A stretch of 64,000 nt of DNA from Chitinophaga sp. S165 (GCF_003182155.1 NZ_QGTG01000003.1:434001-498000); one strand, 5' to 3'. Numbered from the stretch's first letter, positions 18,828 to 28,137 are shown. Notes: generated by a model from the letters alone, not told the origin. Translations and numbers: made by a program.

Positions 18828-19841
18828 TTATTTCTTTAGTTTGTCCAATGCAGCTTTAGCTTCCGGATAATCTTTTTTGAAGGTAAGTGCCTTTACATAG
18901 TCGTCTATGGCATCTTCTTTACGGCCCAGGCTTTCATAACACTGTGCGCGGTAATAGTAGGCTTCCGCATTGGCAGGGGATGCTTTGGCGGCCAGGTCGA
19001 AGTAGCGAAAGGCTTCTTTGATGTCCTTTTTCTTCATATTGATCCTTCCCAAAGCGAGGTAAGCCCTTTCATCGTCAGGATCGGTAGTGATGCTGTTGTT
19101 ATAGGTGGTTACTGCTTCTGCATAGTTGCCGGTCATCTCGTAGTATTGCGCCAGGGAGATGAGGGGCTCAGAGTTCACAGAATCGAGGCGTGCAGCCAGT
19201 TTATAGTACTTAACAGCGGCAGGTGAACGACGGACGAGCAGGAGATCGCCCAGCTCCATTACGGCGCTGTAATCGCTTTGTAAACCGGCTTTATCGATGG
19301 CAGTGGTCAGATGACTGATAGCGAGGGTGGTGTCCTTATTGTCTTCGGCAATGCGGGCTTTCAGGTAGAAGGCTTTATCGTGCGTACCGGACGACTGGCC
19401 TAAGATGCTGGCGACACTGTCTGCCGACTTATACTGCTTGTTTTCGATCATGGCCGTGGCCAGCTGGTATTGCAGGTAAGGGTACCCCGGAGCCGTTTGC
19501 AGGGCTCTTTCAAAGTGAGCAATTGAACGGGGATAGTCTTTTACCACCAGGGCTGCTTCGCCGGCGCCTGCCCAGAAGTCGGTCACATCCGGTTTCAGTT
19601 GTGCAGCCTTTTCAAAGTCTTTTTGAGCCAGTGCCGGATCGGTATTGAAAAGGAGCAGGGCCCTTCGGAAGTAGAGGGCTTCGTTGTCCGGGAATTGTGT
19701 GATCGAGTCTGTTAATGGCAATACGAGCGGCGCATAGAGGGCCGAGTCGGCATCGGTATGATTAGTCTGCTCTTCCGTTTTACCAGATTGGCAGGAAAAG
19801 AAAAAGGGAATGGACAGTGATAAAAGAAACAGGTATTTCAT
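18828..19841 (-). CDS. Tetratricopeptide-repeat lipoprotein
   Basis: The 337-residue protein has a lipoprotein signal (LLSLSIPFFFSC, Cys about residue 17) and about eight TPR units over the rest of its length. Clear examples are DEALYFRRALLLFNTDPALA, AIAHFERALQTAPGYPYLQY and EDAIDDYVKALTFKKDYPEA. It is probably an envelope scaffold; no partner can be named. It lies between rpe and the thr operon on the same strand. Confidence 0.85.
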   Translation of the reverse strand: MKYLFLLSLSIPFFFSCQSGKTEEQTNHTDADSALYAPLVLPLTDSITQFPDNEALYFRRALLLFNTDPALAQKDFEKAAQLKPDVTDFWAGAGEAALVVKDYPRSIAHFERALQTAPGYPYLQYQLATAMIENKQYKSADSVASILGQSSGTHDKAFYLKARIAEDNKDTTLAISHLTTAIDKAGLQSDYSAVMELGDLLLVRRSPAAVKYYKLAARLDSVNSEPLISLAQYYEMTGNYAEAVTTYNNSITTDPDDERAYLALGRINMKKKDIKEAFRYFDLAAKASPANAEAYYYRAQCYESLGRKEDAIDDYVKALTFKKDYPEAKAALDKLKK

Positions 19842-19902
19842 AAGACAATAATATAAAAAATGCTCGATGTTTTGGAGTTAGGGGAAAGGGAGTGCGGTAT
19901 TT

Positions 19903-19934
19903 AAAAAAAATAGCCGCCCTTTTTAAGGGGCGGC
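19903..19934 (-). terminator. Terminator of the thr operon
   Basis: On the minus strand, 24 nt after the thrC stop, GCCGCCC and GGGCGGC form a 7-bp GC stem, followed by a run of eight Ts (bases 19903-19910 read on the minus strand). Confidence 0.8.
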
Positions 19935-19957
19935 CATTTGTATGGTTGCATGCCGGA

Positions 19958-21265
19958 TCAATTGGCGGTCAGCCAATCTTTCAGTGCGTTATAGTCGTTA
20001 GGCAGCTGTACGGCTTTCTTTTCGAGATCGTACAGGGATAGTACTCTTTCGGGGGTAACGATCTTTTCCTGCAGGGAGGCAGGGGCGGTGTCGGCAAATT
20101 TAACCGGATGGGCAGTTTCCAGGAATACACCTGCTACGTCTTTACCGGCGGCTGTTTGCTGGAGGTATTGTTGCAGACCGAGATACCCTACAGCACCGTG
20201 AGGGTCCAGCATATACTGGTGCGCTGCCCATACCTGTTCCATTGTGGCAGCTGTAGCCTTGTCGTCGAAAGAGATGGAAGTAAGCTTCTCTTTCAGGGCA
20301 GGCAGGCTGTTGGCGAACAGTTCCAGGATGCGGACAAAGTTGCTGGGATCTGCTACGTCCATGGCATTGGAAAGGGTCGGTGTTGCTTGTCCTGGAGTAT
20401 ACTGGCCTGTTTGCATGAACCGTGGAACGGTATCATTGACGTTGGTGCTGGCTACAAAATGTTTTACGGGTAAACCCATAGCAGCTGCCATCATACCGGC
20501 GCAGATATTACCAAAGTTGCCACTGGGCACGGAGAAAACAACATTGGGATAGGTTGTTTTCAACTGTTTCCAGGCTAAAAGGTAGTAGAACATCTGCGGT
20601 AGCCAACGAGCTACGTTAATAGAGTTAGCGCTGGTGAGCAGGCAATGGGCCTGTAGTTCCGCATCCAGGAAAGCGGTTTTCACCATGCGCTGACAGTCGT
20701 CGAAAGTGCCGGCTATTTCAAGCGCTGTGATATTACCATTCAGGGTGGTCAGTTGTTTTTCCTGTAGGGTGCTGACCTTACCGGAAGGGTAGAGGATCAC
20801 CACACGTACGCCGGGTACATTATAGAAGCCGTGGGCCACTGCACCGCCGGTATCGCCGGAGGTAGCAACGAGGACGGTTACCGGACGGGTATCATTCCGT
20901 CTGAAGTAGCCGAGGCAACCAGCCATGAAGCGGGCGCCTACGTCCTTGAAAGCAAGCGTAGGACCATGAAACAGTTCCAATGCATAGATGTTGCCAGCCA
21001 CCTGTTGTACGGGGAAAGGAAAGCTAAGCGTATCTGCAATGATCTGGCGCAGCGTAGCTTCCGGGATCTCGTCACCTACGAACGGCCTGATGGCAGTGTA
21101 GGCAATATCGAGGTCATTATGTTTTTCGATGTTATCGATAAAATCCTTTTCAAAAGCGGGGATACGTTCCGGGAAGTATAAACCTTTATCCGGTGCGAGC
21201 CCCTGTACTACTGCATCCTCGAAAGAGACAACATGTTGTTTATTCTGTAGACTGAAATATTTCAT
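19958..21265 (-). CDS. thrC: Threonine synthase
   Basis: The 435-residue PLP enzyme converts O-phosphohomoserine to threonine, the last step of the pathway. The PLP lysine is K107 in HGPTLAFKDVGARFM. The ATSGDTGGAVAHGFY segment binds the phosphate, and VPSGNFGNICAGMMA is also typical. The N-terminal MKYFSLQ with a GLAPDKGLYFPE motif is standard for the family. The start is 6 nt after the thrB stop, giving a compact thrABC operon. Confidence 0.96.
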   Translation of the reverse strand: MKYFSLQNKQHVVSFEDAVVQGLAPDKGLYFPERIPAFEKDFIDNIEKHNDLDIAYTAIRPFVGDEIPEATLRQIIADTLSFPFPVQQVAGNIYALELFHGPTLAFKDVGARFMAGCLGYFRRNDTRPVTVLVATSGDTGGAVAHGFYNVPGVRVVILYPSGKVSTLQEKQLTTLNGNITALEIAGTFDDCQRMVKTAFLDAELQAHCLLTSANSINVARWLPQMFYYLLAWKQLKTTYPNVVFSVPSGNFGNICAGMMAAAMGLPVKHFVASTNVNDTVPRFMQTGQYTPGQATPTLSNAMDVADPSNFVRILELFANSLPALKEKLTSISFDDKATAATMEQVWAAHQYMLDPHGAVGYLGLQQYLQQTAAGKDVAGVFLETAHPVKFADTAPASLQEKIVTPERVLSLYDLEKKAVQLPNDYNALKDWLTAN

Positions 21266-21271
21266 TAGACT

Positions 21272-22207
21272 TTACACTTTTGTAATTTTCACACCTTCCG
21301 TATTTATTTTCGATACATGGATCTTGTAGTCCACGCCCAGCGGCGCATACACGGTATCCATCATAGCGGCCACCTTACGGGCATTTTCTTCGCCTCTGCT
21401 CAGCATGAAGACGGATGGTCCGGAGCCGGAGATACCTCCACCTAGTGCACCAGCTTCCTTACATTTCACTTTCAGTTCAAAGAACGCTGGAATGAGTATG
21501 GCGCGTACAGGTTCAACGATAGCGTCTTCTAATGAGCGGCTGATCAGGTCATAATTTTCCTGGTAAAGGCCGGCAACAAGAGCGCCTACGTTTCCCCACT
21601 GACGGATGGCATCTGTCATCAGCACCTTTTGTTTGAGGATCTCACGGGCATCGGAAGTTTTCACTTCTATCTGCGGATGGATAACGGTCACCCACAACTC
21701 TGACGGCGTATGCAGGCCGGTAATATCAAGCGGCTTGTAACTACGAACAAGCGTAAAGCCGCCCAGTATAGCAGGAGCTACGTTGTCGGCGTGGGCAGCG
21801 CCACTGGCCAGTCTTTCGCCTTCCATAGCAAAGCGTACGAGCTGTTTAGGTGTAAAAGGATTGCCCAGCAAATGATTTGCGCCTACTACGGCGCCGGCTG
21901 AACTGGCAGCAGAAGAGCCGATACCGCTGCCGGGAGGAATATTCTTGAATAGTTCCAGTTCTATACCGGCATCAGGTTGTCCATACTTTTGCAGCAATGC
22001 CTGGATGGCTACACCGCATACGTTTTGGGCAGGATCGGTAGAAAGGTTGGCGCCATGTACGGCTGTAATGGTAACGCCTGGTTTATCACTCTTCCGCATG
22101 ATCATTTCATCGCCGGGAGCATCCATGGCCAGTCCTATCACATCAAAGCCACAGGCTACGTTGGCAACAGTAGCGGGGGCGAATACTTTTATATAGTCAT
22201 TTCCCAT
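21272..22207 (-). CDS. thrB: Homoserine kinase
   Basis: The GHMP kinase phosphorylates homoserine with ATP. I chose the ATG at 22207, not the longer open frame from 22276, because MGNDYIKVFAPATVANVACGFD is the normal N-terminus and the longer form would overlap thrA. The protein is 311 residues. The ATP-binding GHMP motif is IPPGSGIGSSAASSAGA and the C-terminal motif 3 is GGGISGSGPSVF. It lies 40 nt after thrA and 6 nt before thrC. Confidence 0.95.
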   Translation of the reverse strand: MGNDYIKVFAPATVANVACGFDVIGLAMDAPGDEMIMRKSDKPGVTITAVHGANLSTDPAQNVCGVAIQALLQKYGQPDAGIELELFKNIPPGSGIGSSAASSAGAVVGANHLLGNPFTPKQLVRFAMEGERLASGAAHADNVAPAILGGFTLVRSYKPLDITGLHTPSELWVTVIHPQIEVKTSDAREILKQKVLMTDAIRQWGNVGALVAGLYQENYDLISRSLEDAIVEPVRAILIPAFFELKVKCKEAGALGGGISGSGPSVFMLSRGEENARKVAAMMDTVYAPLGVDYKIHVSKINTEGVKITKV

Positions 22208-22247
22208 GAGGAGTTCGAAATTTAAGGTATATATACTGATATACGGT

Positions 22248-24695
22248 TTATCTGGCTGATCTGATGATATCAGCAAATATACCGGAAGCCGTTACATCTG
22301 CCCCCGCACCGGCGCCTTTTACGATCAGTGGTTGTTCCGCATAGCGGTTGGTGGTATAGAGTACGATATTGTCTTTTCCTTCGAGTTTGAAGAACGGATG
22401 ATCGGGAGCGATGGATTGTAATCCAACGGAGGCCTTTCCATTTTCATAGCGGGCTACGAACTTCAGGCGTTTACCTTCCGCATCCGCCTTTTCACGGAGT
22501 GCGAGGAAATGACCTTTGTGCACGTCCAGCTGCTCATAGAAAGCATCCACAGAAGGAGCTTCCAGTGCTTCTACTGGCAGGAAGGAATGGTTGGTGATAT
22601 CACCCAGTTCCATCTTAGCACCGCTTTCGCGTGCGAGGATCAGGATCTTACGCATCACGTCTACACCGCTGAGATCTATACGTGGATCTGGTTCCGTGTA
22701 ACCTTCGTCCTGTGCGGCTTTCACTACTTCGCGGAAGCTGGCGCCGTTAACGAAATTGTTGAATACGAAATTGAGACTACCACTCAACACTGCTTCAATG
22801 CTGTTTACTTTATCGCCACTGCGGATCAGGTCATTCAGTGTATTGATTACCGGTAAACCTGCGCCAACGTTGGTTTCAAAAAGGAAAGATGCATTGTATT
22901 TACGGGCCAGGTCTTTCAGGCTCTTATAATATTCATAGTCTGAAGAGCAGGCGATCTTATTACAGGTTACCACGGAAATACCATGCTGGAGGAACTCTCC
23001 ATAGGTGGCCGCTACTTCCTTGCTGGCGGTATTATCAACAAATACGCTGTTACGCAGGTTGAGTGATTTTATCTTTTGTGCGAAGGCTACCATATCAGAA
23101 GGTTCACCACCTTCGAGAACAGACTTCCATTCAGCAAGATGGATCGCTTCATGACCGAACGCCATCTTCTTACTGTTGGCAACACCCGCTACACGTACGT
23201 GCAGGCCGAGTTCATTCATCAGGTATTTATGTTGCTGTTGTAGCTGTTCTATCAGTTTGCTACCTACATTACCAACACCTGCAATGAATACGTTCACCTG
23301 TTTCAACGGTTCTTCGAAGAATGCTTCATGTATCACGTTCAGTGCTTTCTTGACATCTCCCTTATTGATCACAACAGAGATATTCTTTTCGGTAGAGCCT
23401 TGCGCGATGGCGCGGATGTTCACACCATTACGACCCAGTGCGGCAAAGAGTTTACCGCTGGTACCGTGATGGTTTTTCATCTTATCGCCCACAACTGCAA
23501 CGATGCTCATATCTCTTTCCACGATGAGCGGTTCTATACGCTTTTCCAGGATCTCCTGAGAGAATTCACTGTCGACTGCTGTCTTAGCCTTCAGCATGTC
23601 CGGTTCATGGATACCTACGGTGATAGAGTGCTCGGAAGAGCTTTGCGTGATGAGGATCACGTTAACGCGTTCACTCAGCAAGGCTTCGAACAGTCGTTTG
23701 GAGAAACCTGGGATACCCACCATGCCGCTACCTTCCAGGGTGAGCAGCGCTATTTTCTGGATACCGCTAATCCCTGTTACGGGATAGGTGCGGATATCGC
23801 CATCCTGTGTATGGATGAGGGTACCATAATCGTCTGGCGCAAAAGTGTTTTTGATCCAGATAGGAATGCGTTTATCCATTACCGGCTGGATGGTAGGAGG
23901 GTAGATCACTTTAGCACCGAAGTGGGAAAGTTCCATCGCCTCTTCATAAGAGATATGTGGGATAGGAATGGCCTGTGAAACCATACGGGGATCGGCAGTC
24001 ATCATACCACTCACGTCGGTCCATATATCCAGCACTTCTGCATGCAGGGCAGCAGCGATGATGGCAGCGGTATAATCGGAACCACCACGGCCGAGGGTAG
24101 TAGTTTCACCATCAGTAGTAGCTGCTACGAAGCCGGGAAGTACCACGAAATCGGCGTTCTGCTGTTGGTAATACTGTGCAGTCTGATGGTTTGTAGCCAG
24201 GAAGTTGACTGCTGCGTTGCCAAAATTATTATCAGTAACGATCAGTTCGCGGCTATCTTTCCATGCGGCATTCAGTCCGCTGGACTTCAGTTTTTCCGCG
24301 AGGAGGTAGGAGGAGAGAAGTTCTCCGAAGCTCATGATCTTATCCAGCGACCGTGCACTAAGTTCTCCTACCTGGAAGATACCATCACAGAGGATCTCGA
24401 GGGTGTTTAACCGCTTCTTTACCTGGCTGATGATACCACTTTGTACAGTGATAGGGAAAAGGGTGCGGATGGTATCCAGGTGTTTATTTTCGATCTCCTG
24501 TAATACGTTCCTGTATTGTTCCTGTCCTTGTCCGGCGAGCTGTCCGCACTGGATCAGCTTATCGGTAATGCCACTCATGGCGGAGGCAACAATGGTAAAA
24601 CGCCCATTCGGTTTTTTATGCTGTATGATATTACAAACCTGTTCTATGGATTGGGCGCTTCCCATGGAAGTTCCGCCGAATTTTAATACTTGCAT
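22248..24695 (-). CDS. thrA: Bifunctional aspartate kinase / homoserine dehydrogenase
   Basis: The protein catalyses the first and third steps from aspartate to homoserine. I chose the ATG at 24695 (815 residues), because the open frame upstream adds 17 residues lacking similarity and MQVLKFGGTSMGSAQ is the standard start. The kinase domain has KFGGTS and TTLGRGGSDYTA, followed by ACT regulatory repeats (about 300-450). The homoserine dehydrogenase part has a GVGNVGSKLIEQL Rossmann motif, VVTCNKIA, FETNVGAGLPVI and GYTEPDPRIDLSG. Threonine feedback through the ACT domains is expected. Expression is probably also controlled by the leader upstream. A second, monofunctional aspartokinase lies at 60846-62111. 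Confidence 0.96.
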   Translation of the reverse strand: MQVLKFGGTSMGSAQSIEQVCNIIQHKKPNGRFTIVASAMSGITDKLIQCGQLAGQGQEQYRNVLQEIENKHLDTIRTLFPITVQSGIISQVKKRLNTLEILCDGIFQVGELSARSLDKIMSFGELLSSYLLAEKLKSSGLNAAWKDSRELIVTDNNFGNAAVNFLATNHQTAQYYQQQNADFVVLPGFVAATTDGETTTLGRGGSDYTAAIIAAALHAEVLDIWTDVSGMMTADPRMVSQAIPIPHISYEEAMELSHFGAKVIYPPTIQPVMDKRIPIWIKNTFAPDDYGTLIHTQDGDIRTYPVTGISGIQKIALLTLEGSGMVGIPGFSKRLFEALLSERVNVILITQSSSEHSITVGIHEPDMLKAKTAVDSEFSQEILEKRIEPLIVERDMSIVAVVGDKMKNHHGTSGKLFAALGRNGVNIRAIAQGSTEKNISVVINKGDVKKALNVIHEAFFEEPLKQVNVFIAGVGNVGSKLIEQLQQQHKYLMNELGLHVRVAGVANSKKMAFGHEAIHLAEWKSVLEGGEPSDMVAFAQKIKSLNLRNSVFVDNTASKEVAATYGEFLQHGISVVTCNKIACSSDYEYYKSLKDLARKYNASFLFETNVGAGLPVINTLNDLIRSGDKVNSIEAVLSGSLNFVFNNFVNGASFREVVKAAQDEGYTEPDPRIDLSGVDVMRKILILARESGAKMELGDITNHSFLPVEALEAPSVDAFYEQLDVHKGHFLALREKADAEGKRLKFVARYENGKASVGLQSIAPDHPFFKLEGKDNIVLYTTNRYAEQPLIVKGAGAGADVTASGIFADIIRSAR

Positions 24696-24715
24696 GTCTG
24701 AAGATGTTGATACGT

Positions 24716-24793
24716 AAAAAGTCCTGTCCCTTTTCGGGTGTACCACCGGCGGTGGTCGTTGGATGATATGTGAATATTAACCCCGCACCGGGG
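24716..24793 (-). promoter_or_regulatory. Candidate thr attenuator hairpins
   Basis: Between the leader frame and thrA the minus strand holds a CCCCG-GTG-CGGGG hairpin over the leader stop (24781-24793), an ACCACC-GCC-GGTGGT hairpin (24742-24756), and a T5 run (24716-24720) 21 nt before the thrA ATG. CCGG-TG in the first element can partly pair with CACCG-CCGG of the second, so mutually exclusive folds are possible. The stem directly before the T-run is weak (CCC/GGG), so the exact terminator is not clear. Confidence 0.5.
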
Positions 24794-24881
24794 TTGTAAT
24801 AGATGTAATTGTAATAGTGCTGATGCTTGCACCGGAGATGGCGCAAGAAGCAGAAGTGAAGTATGTAACTATCGGTAGCAC
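24777..24881 (-). CDS. thrL: Putative threonine-operon leader peptide
   Basis: Just upstream of thrA, in the same orientation, a 34-codon frame starting at a GTG (24881) encodes a run I-S-T-I-T-I-T-S-I-T-T followed by PVRG and a TAA at 24777. Six consecutive or near-consecutive Thr/Ile codons in front of the threonine biosynthetic genes are the hallmark of attenuation leader peptides such as E. coli thrL, where stalling at Thr or Ile codons controls a downstream terminator. No ATG is in frame, so the start (GTG or a TTG 10 codons upstream) is uncertain. The last codons overlap a CCCCG/CGGGG hairpin. Confidence 0.68.
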   Translation of the reverse strand: MLPIVTYFTSASCAISGASISTITITSITTPVRG

Positions 24882-25573
24882 TATTGGGTATAATTTACTT
24901 TTCGCTAACAAAAGTCTGGAAATACTTTTGGATTAGCAAATGAATTGTCAAAGTTTTGAAATTATTTAAATTTTGGTAGGGAAAATTGTTAAAAATTCCG
25001 GGTAACGGGCGGAGCTGGACAAATTTGCTGATTTTCAAGGGGAAAGAGGTGATATAGGGTTGCAGGGGAGTGGTTGCATGGGGGAATGGGATCCGGGAGG
25101 CTCGGAGTACGCTTTATACATGACGCATACAGGGAGTATACACGACGTATACATGACGCATAGGTGGACCTAGAGATCCTTATACACGCCTTATACATGC
25201 CTTATACATGCCTTTGCCATGCCTTTGAGGTGGAGTTGATCATCTTCCCCCTGATTTCCTTACATTTGTTCTAACCACGTTATTCATGCCTTATTTCCGG
25301 AATTTTACATATCATATAGACAAGCGCCGCTGGAAGTATTGCTTCCTGCTGGAGGGCATTGTAAGCCGGTAGGACATATTCCGGTACTCCGCACCCCGAT
25401 CTGGTTATCCGCCGCCGGCGGAGGCATCTTTTTCAATTTACGGCTTTTAAGTACCAGATACCGGTACGGAATACTGATAAGGGTAGTTATGTTGCCTATA
25501 TCATTGTCATAAAATTGTCATTCAATTTCCAAGGTCTGCTGCCGCAAGGCAAGAGACAGAAAAACCATTCATC
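24882..25573. other. Non-coding region between the thr operon and hmgA
   Basis: Besides the thr promoter region and the 11-bp tandem repeats at 25112-25230, I see no gene in these 690 bases. On the minus strand TTTG followed 20 nt later by GACTTTTG (near 24912-24943) is a loose match to the Bacteroidota -33/-7 promoter and would start the leader transcript. A TCCGCC-GCC-GGCGGA hairpin at 25408-25422 is followed by ATCTTTTT. Confidence 0.4.
25112..25230. repeat. 11-bp tandem repeats TTATACATGCC and degenerate relatives
   Basis: Four back-to-back 11-base units lie at 25180-25223: TTATACACGCC, TTATACATGCC, TTATACATGCC and TTTGCCATGCC. Upstream (25113-25165), related stretches TTATACATGACGCATAC, GTATACACGACG and TATACATGACGCATAG recur. 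The 11-base period is close to one helical turn. No reading frame or known element explains it. Confidence 0.75.
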
Positions 25574-26731
25574 ATGCCTCATTATCATAAACTGGGAAAT
25601 ATCCCTCATAAACGTCATACACAGTTCCGCAAGCCGGATGGCACGCTTTATTCTGAGCAGCTATTTTCTACGGAAGGATTTTCGTCCAACTCTACCTTGT
25701 TATATCATTGTCATCCTCCGACTGAGATCGTGAAGGTGGATGAACCTTATAACGTCGCTCCCCGTATAGCGGAAGAGAAGATGTTGAAACACCGGAGTTT
25801 CCAGGGCTTTAATATTCAGCCCCAAGATGATTATCTGCAAAGCAGGAAGCCTGTGCTGGTGAACAGTGATTGTCATATCTCCCTTGCCGCGCCCCGGCAG
25901 AGCATGACGGATTATTTTTATAAAAATGCCGATGCTGATGAACTGATCTTTGTACATGAAGGATCGGGTGTGTTGCATACACAATATGGGCAATTGTCTT
26001 TCGGGTATGGCGATTACCTGCAGGTGCCGAGGGGTACTATTTACCAGATAAAGTTTACGGGAACAGACAATCGTTTATTCATAGTGGAGTCATTCAGTCC
26101 CATTCGTTACCCGAAACGTTATCTCAGCCAGTATGGGCAGCTGCTGGAGCATGCGCCTTATTGTGAGCGGGACATCAGGCAGCCGCAGAACCTTGAGACG
26201 ATCGATGAGGCAGGAGATTTCCTGATCCGGATCAAGAAGAAGGGAGTGATGTATCCTATTCACTATGCACATCATCCGTTTGATGTTGTTGGCTGGGATG
26301 GTTGCGAGTATCCTTTTGCATTTTCCATTCATGATTTTGAACCTATCACCGGGCGCGTACATCAGCCACCTCCGGTGCATCAGACTTTTGAAGGACATAA
26401 CTTTGTTGTATGTTCGTTTTGTCCGAGGTTGTTTGATTATCATCCGCAATCTATTCCTGCACCTTATAATCACAGTAATATAGACAGTGATGAGGTGTTG
26501 TATTATGTAGATGGTGATTTCATGAGCCGCAAAAATGTTACGAGGGGAATGATCACATTACATCCCGGCGGTATTCCGCATGGACCGCATCCCGGTGCAG
26601 TGCAGAAGAGCATAGGGGCAAAGGAGACGAAAGAACTTGCCGTAATGGTTGATACCTTCCATCCTTTACAGATCACGCAGGATGCACTCGGTATAGAAGA
26701 TGAAAGGTATGTGATGAGTTGGGCTGAGTAG
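25574..26731 (+). CDS. hmgA: Homogentisate 1,2-dioxygenase
   Basis: The 385-residue non-haem iron enzyme opens the ring of homogentisate to maleylacetoacetate in tyrosine and phenylalanine breakdown. Diagnostic segments are GSGVLHTQYGQLSFGYGDYL, VPRGTIYQI, a PIHYAHHPFDVVGWDGCEYP stretch, and the C-terminal HPGGIPHGPHPG near the iron site. The length is on the short side of the family. 4-hydroxyphenylpyruvate dioxygenase, which makes its substrate, lies at 32464 on the same strand but is separated by six unrelated genes. No maleylacetoacetate isomerase or fumarylacetoacetase is in the window. Confidence 0.92.
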   Translation: MPHYHKLGNIPHKRHTQFRKPDGTLYSEQLFSTEGFSSNSTLLYHCHPPTEIVKVDEPYNVAPRIAEEKMLKHRSFQGFNIQPQDDYLQSRKPVLVNSDCHISLAAPRQSMTDYFYKNADADELIFVHEGSGVLHTQYGQLSFGYGDYLQVPRGTIYQIKFTGTDNRLFIVESFSPIRYPKRYLSQYGQLLEHAPYCERDIRQPQNLETIDEAGDFLIRIKKKGVMYPIHYAHHPFDVVGWDGCEYPFAFSIHDFEPITGRVHQPPPVHQTFEGHNFVVCSFCPRLFDYHPQSIPAPYNHSNIDSDEVLYYVDGDFMSRKNVTRGMITLHPGGIPHGPHPGAVQKSIGAKETKELAVMVDTFHPLQITQDALGIEDERYVMSWAE

Positions 26732-26753
26732 TAGCAAAGACTATTTTTATTCG

Positions 26754-26768
26754 TAGTAAAGATTACTA
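26754..26768. promoter_or_regulatory. 15-bp palindrome upstream of the aldo/keto reductase
   Basis: TAGTAA-AGA-TTACTA is a perfect inverted repeat 60 nt before the aldo/keto reductase start, in the short gap after hmgA. It may be an operator; nothing else supports this. Confidence 0.35.
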
Positions 26769-26828
26769 AACTGGAATTTATATTTTTATACCCACCTACA
26801 ACAGACAAGTAAACAGAAATCAATTAAT

Positions 26829-27821
26829 ATGGAATACAGGCAATTAGGAGAAAGCGAACTGAAAGTTTCAGCAATTACATTTGGAGCATGGGCCATCGGT
26901 GGCTGGATGTGGGGAGGAACGGAGCATAATGATGCTGTGAGAGCTATTCATGCATCAGTTGACGAAGGTGTGACCTCAATTGACACAGCGCCGGTTTATG
27001 GACAGGGATTGAGTGAGGAACTGACAGGAGAGGCATTAAAAGGTCTTGACAGAAGCAAGGTCCAGGTGATGACGAAATTCGGGATGCGCTGGGACCTGGC
27101 ACTTGGTTCACTTGCATTCAAGAGCAAAGACAACAGCGGAAAAGATATCGATGTATACAAATACGCCGGCAAGGAAAGTGTGATCCTGGAGTGTGAGAAC
27201 AGTCTCAGAAGACTGGGCACAGATTATATTGATCTGTACCAGATCCACTGGCCTGATGTGACAACGCCTATCGATGAAACGTTTGAAGCTGTTTTACGTT
27301 TGAAAGAGCAGGGAAAGATCCGCGAAGCGGGTGTAAGCAACTACAACGTTGAACAGATGAAAGCAGCTGACAAGGTAGTTAAACTCGCTTCCAACCAGGT
27401 GCCTTTCAGTATGGTAGAAAGAGAGATTGAAAAAGAGCTCGTACCGTACTGCATAGAGAACAAAAAAGGTATTCTTGCTTACAGTCCGTTACAGAGAGGG
27501 ATCCTGAGTGGTAAGATGAGACCAGGACATCAGTTTGGGGAGGGGGATAACCGTCCGGCCACGAAGGCTTACCAACCTGAGAACCTGAACCGCATTAACG
27601 CCTTCCTTGATCAGATCAAGCCGATGGCTGAAAGCAAAAGTGCAACGCTGGCTCAGTTGGTGATCCGCTGGACACTTGAACGACCTGGTATCACGGTAGC
27701 GCTGGTAGGCGCACGTAATGCGGAGCAGGCAATACAGAATGCGAGAGCGATCAATATTAAACTGAGCGCAGAAGAAATAAAATTCATCAACGATAAGCTG
27801 TACCAGGTACAGCTCGTTTAA
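26829..27821 (+). CDS. Aldo/keto reductase
   Basis: The 330-residue TIM-barrel NADPH-dependent oxidoreductase carries the AKR tetrad: Asp in SIDTAPVYGQGLSEE, Tyr in the same segment, Lys in VMTKFG and His in YQIHWPD. The cofactor end has AYSPLQRGILSGKM and VALVGARNAEQ. The substrate cannot be named. An AAGTAAAC motif lies 15 nt before the start, similar to one before the short-chain dehydrogenase at 30074. A terminator follows. Confidence 0.92.
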   Translation: MEYRQLGESELKVSAITFGAWAIGGWMWGGTEHNDAVRAIHASVDEGVTSIDTAPVYGQGLSEELTGEALKGLDRSKVQVMTKFGMRWDLALGSLAFKSKDNSGKDIDVYKYAGKESVILECENSLRRLGTDYIDLYQIHWPDVTTPIDETFEAVLRLKEQGKIREAGVSNYNVEQMKAADKVVKLASNQVPFSMVEREIEKELVPYCIENKKGILAYSPLQRGILSGKMRPGHQFGEGDNRPATKAYQPENLNRINAFLDQIKPMAESKSATLAQLVIRWTLERPGITVALVGARNAEQAIQNARAINIKLSAEEIKFINDKLYQVQLV

Positions 27822-28137
27822 ACCTACAATGTCAGCATTCGGTACCAGTTCAGGATTGTATACATGTACCGTATCACTTCATTGATGACTGATTCCTGCA
27901 GTTGATCACATAAAATCGCTGCAGGTTACAGGTCAATCGGACAGTGAAAAATAGAAACCGGGTCGTTCCAGGAGGGATGGCCCGGTTTGTTTTTGGGAAG
28001 ATGATTTTTGTCATAGGCTACCTTTACAGGAGCTACATCATTTATTTTCTGCGGTGCCCACGATTAAATTGCCGGAACTTGCCAAACGTATAGATCAGGT
28101 ATTGCCAGAGCTGGAGAAGAAGAATACTTTCTGATGA
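27822..28137. other. Intergenic region with terminator and a short unexplained open frame
   Basis: The 316-base gap holds the terminator at 27955-27988. After it, one plus-strand frame stays open up to a TGA at 28132-28134 and ends with LPELAKRIDQVLPELEKKN, which looks amphipathic and protein-like. It has no start outside the terminator, so it may be a remnant of a deleted gene or chance. Confidence 0.3.
27955..27988 (+). terminator. Terminator downstream of the aldo/keto reductase
   Basis: AAACCGGG and CCCGGTTT pair around an 18-nt loop and are followed by GTTTTTG. Confidence 0.7.

Noticed and set aside
24631-24846. 71-codon frame overlapping the thr leader
   Set aside because: It starts with TTG, runs into thrA out of frame and lacks the Thr/Ile run; the leader frame at 24777-24881 explains the region better.
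24989-25198. 69-codon minus-strand frame rich in Cys, Ser, Tyr
   Set aside because: Its composition comes from the 11-bp tandem repeats; there is no start context or known domain.
27991-28134. Open frame ending LPELAKRIDQVLPELEKKN
   Set aside because: No start codon outside the terminator hairpin and too short to place; kept only as a note on the intergenic entry.
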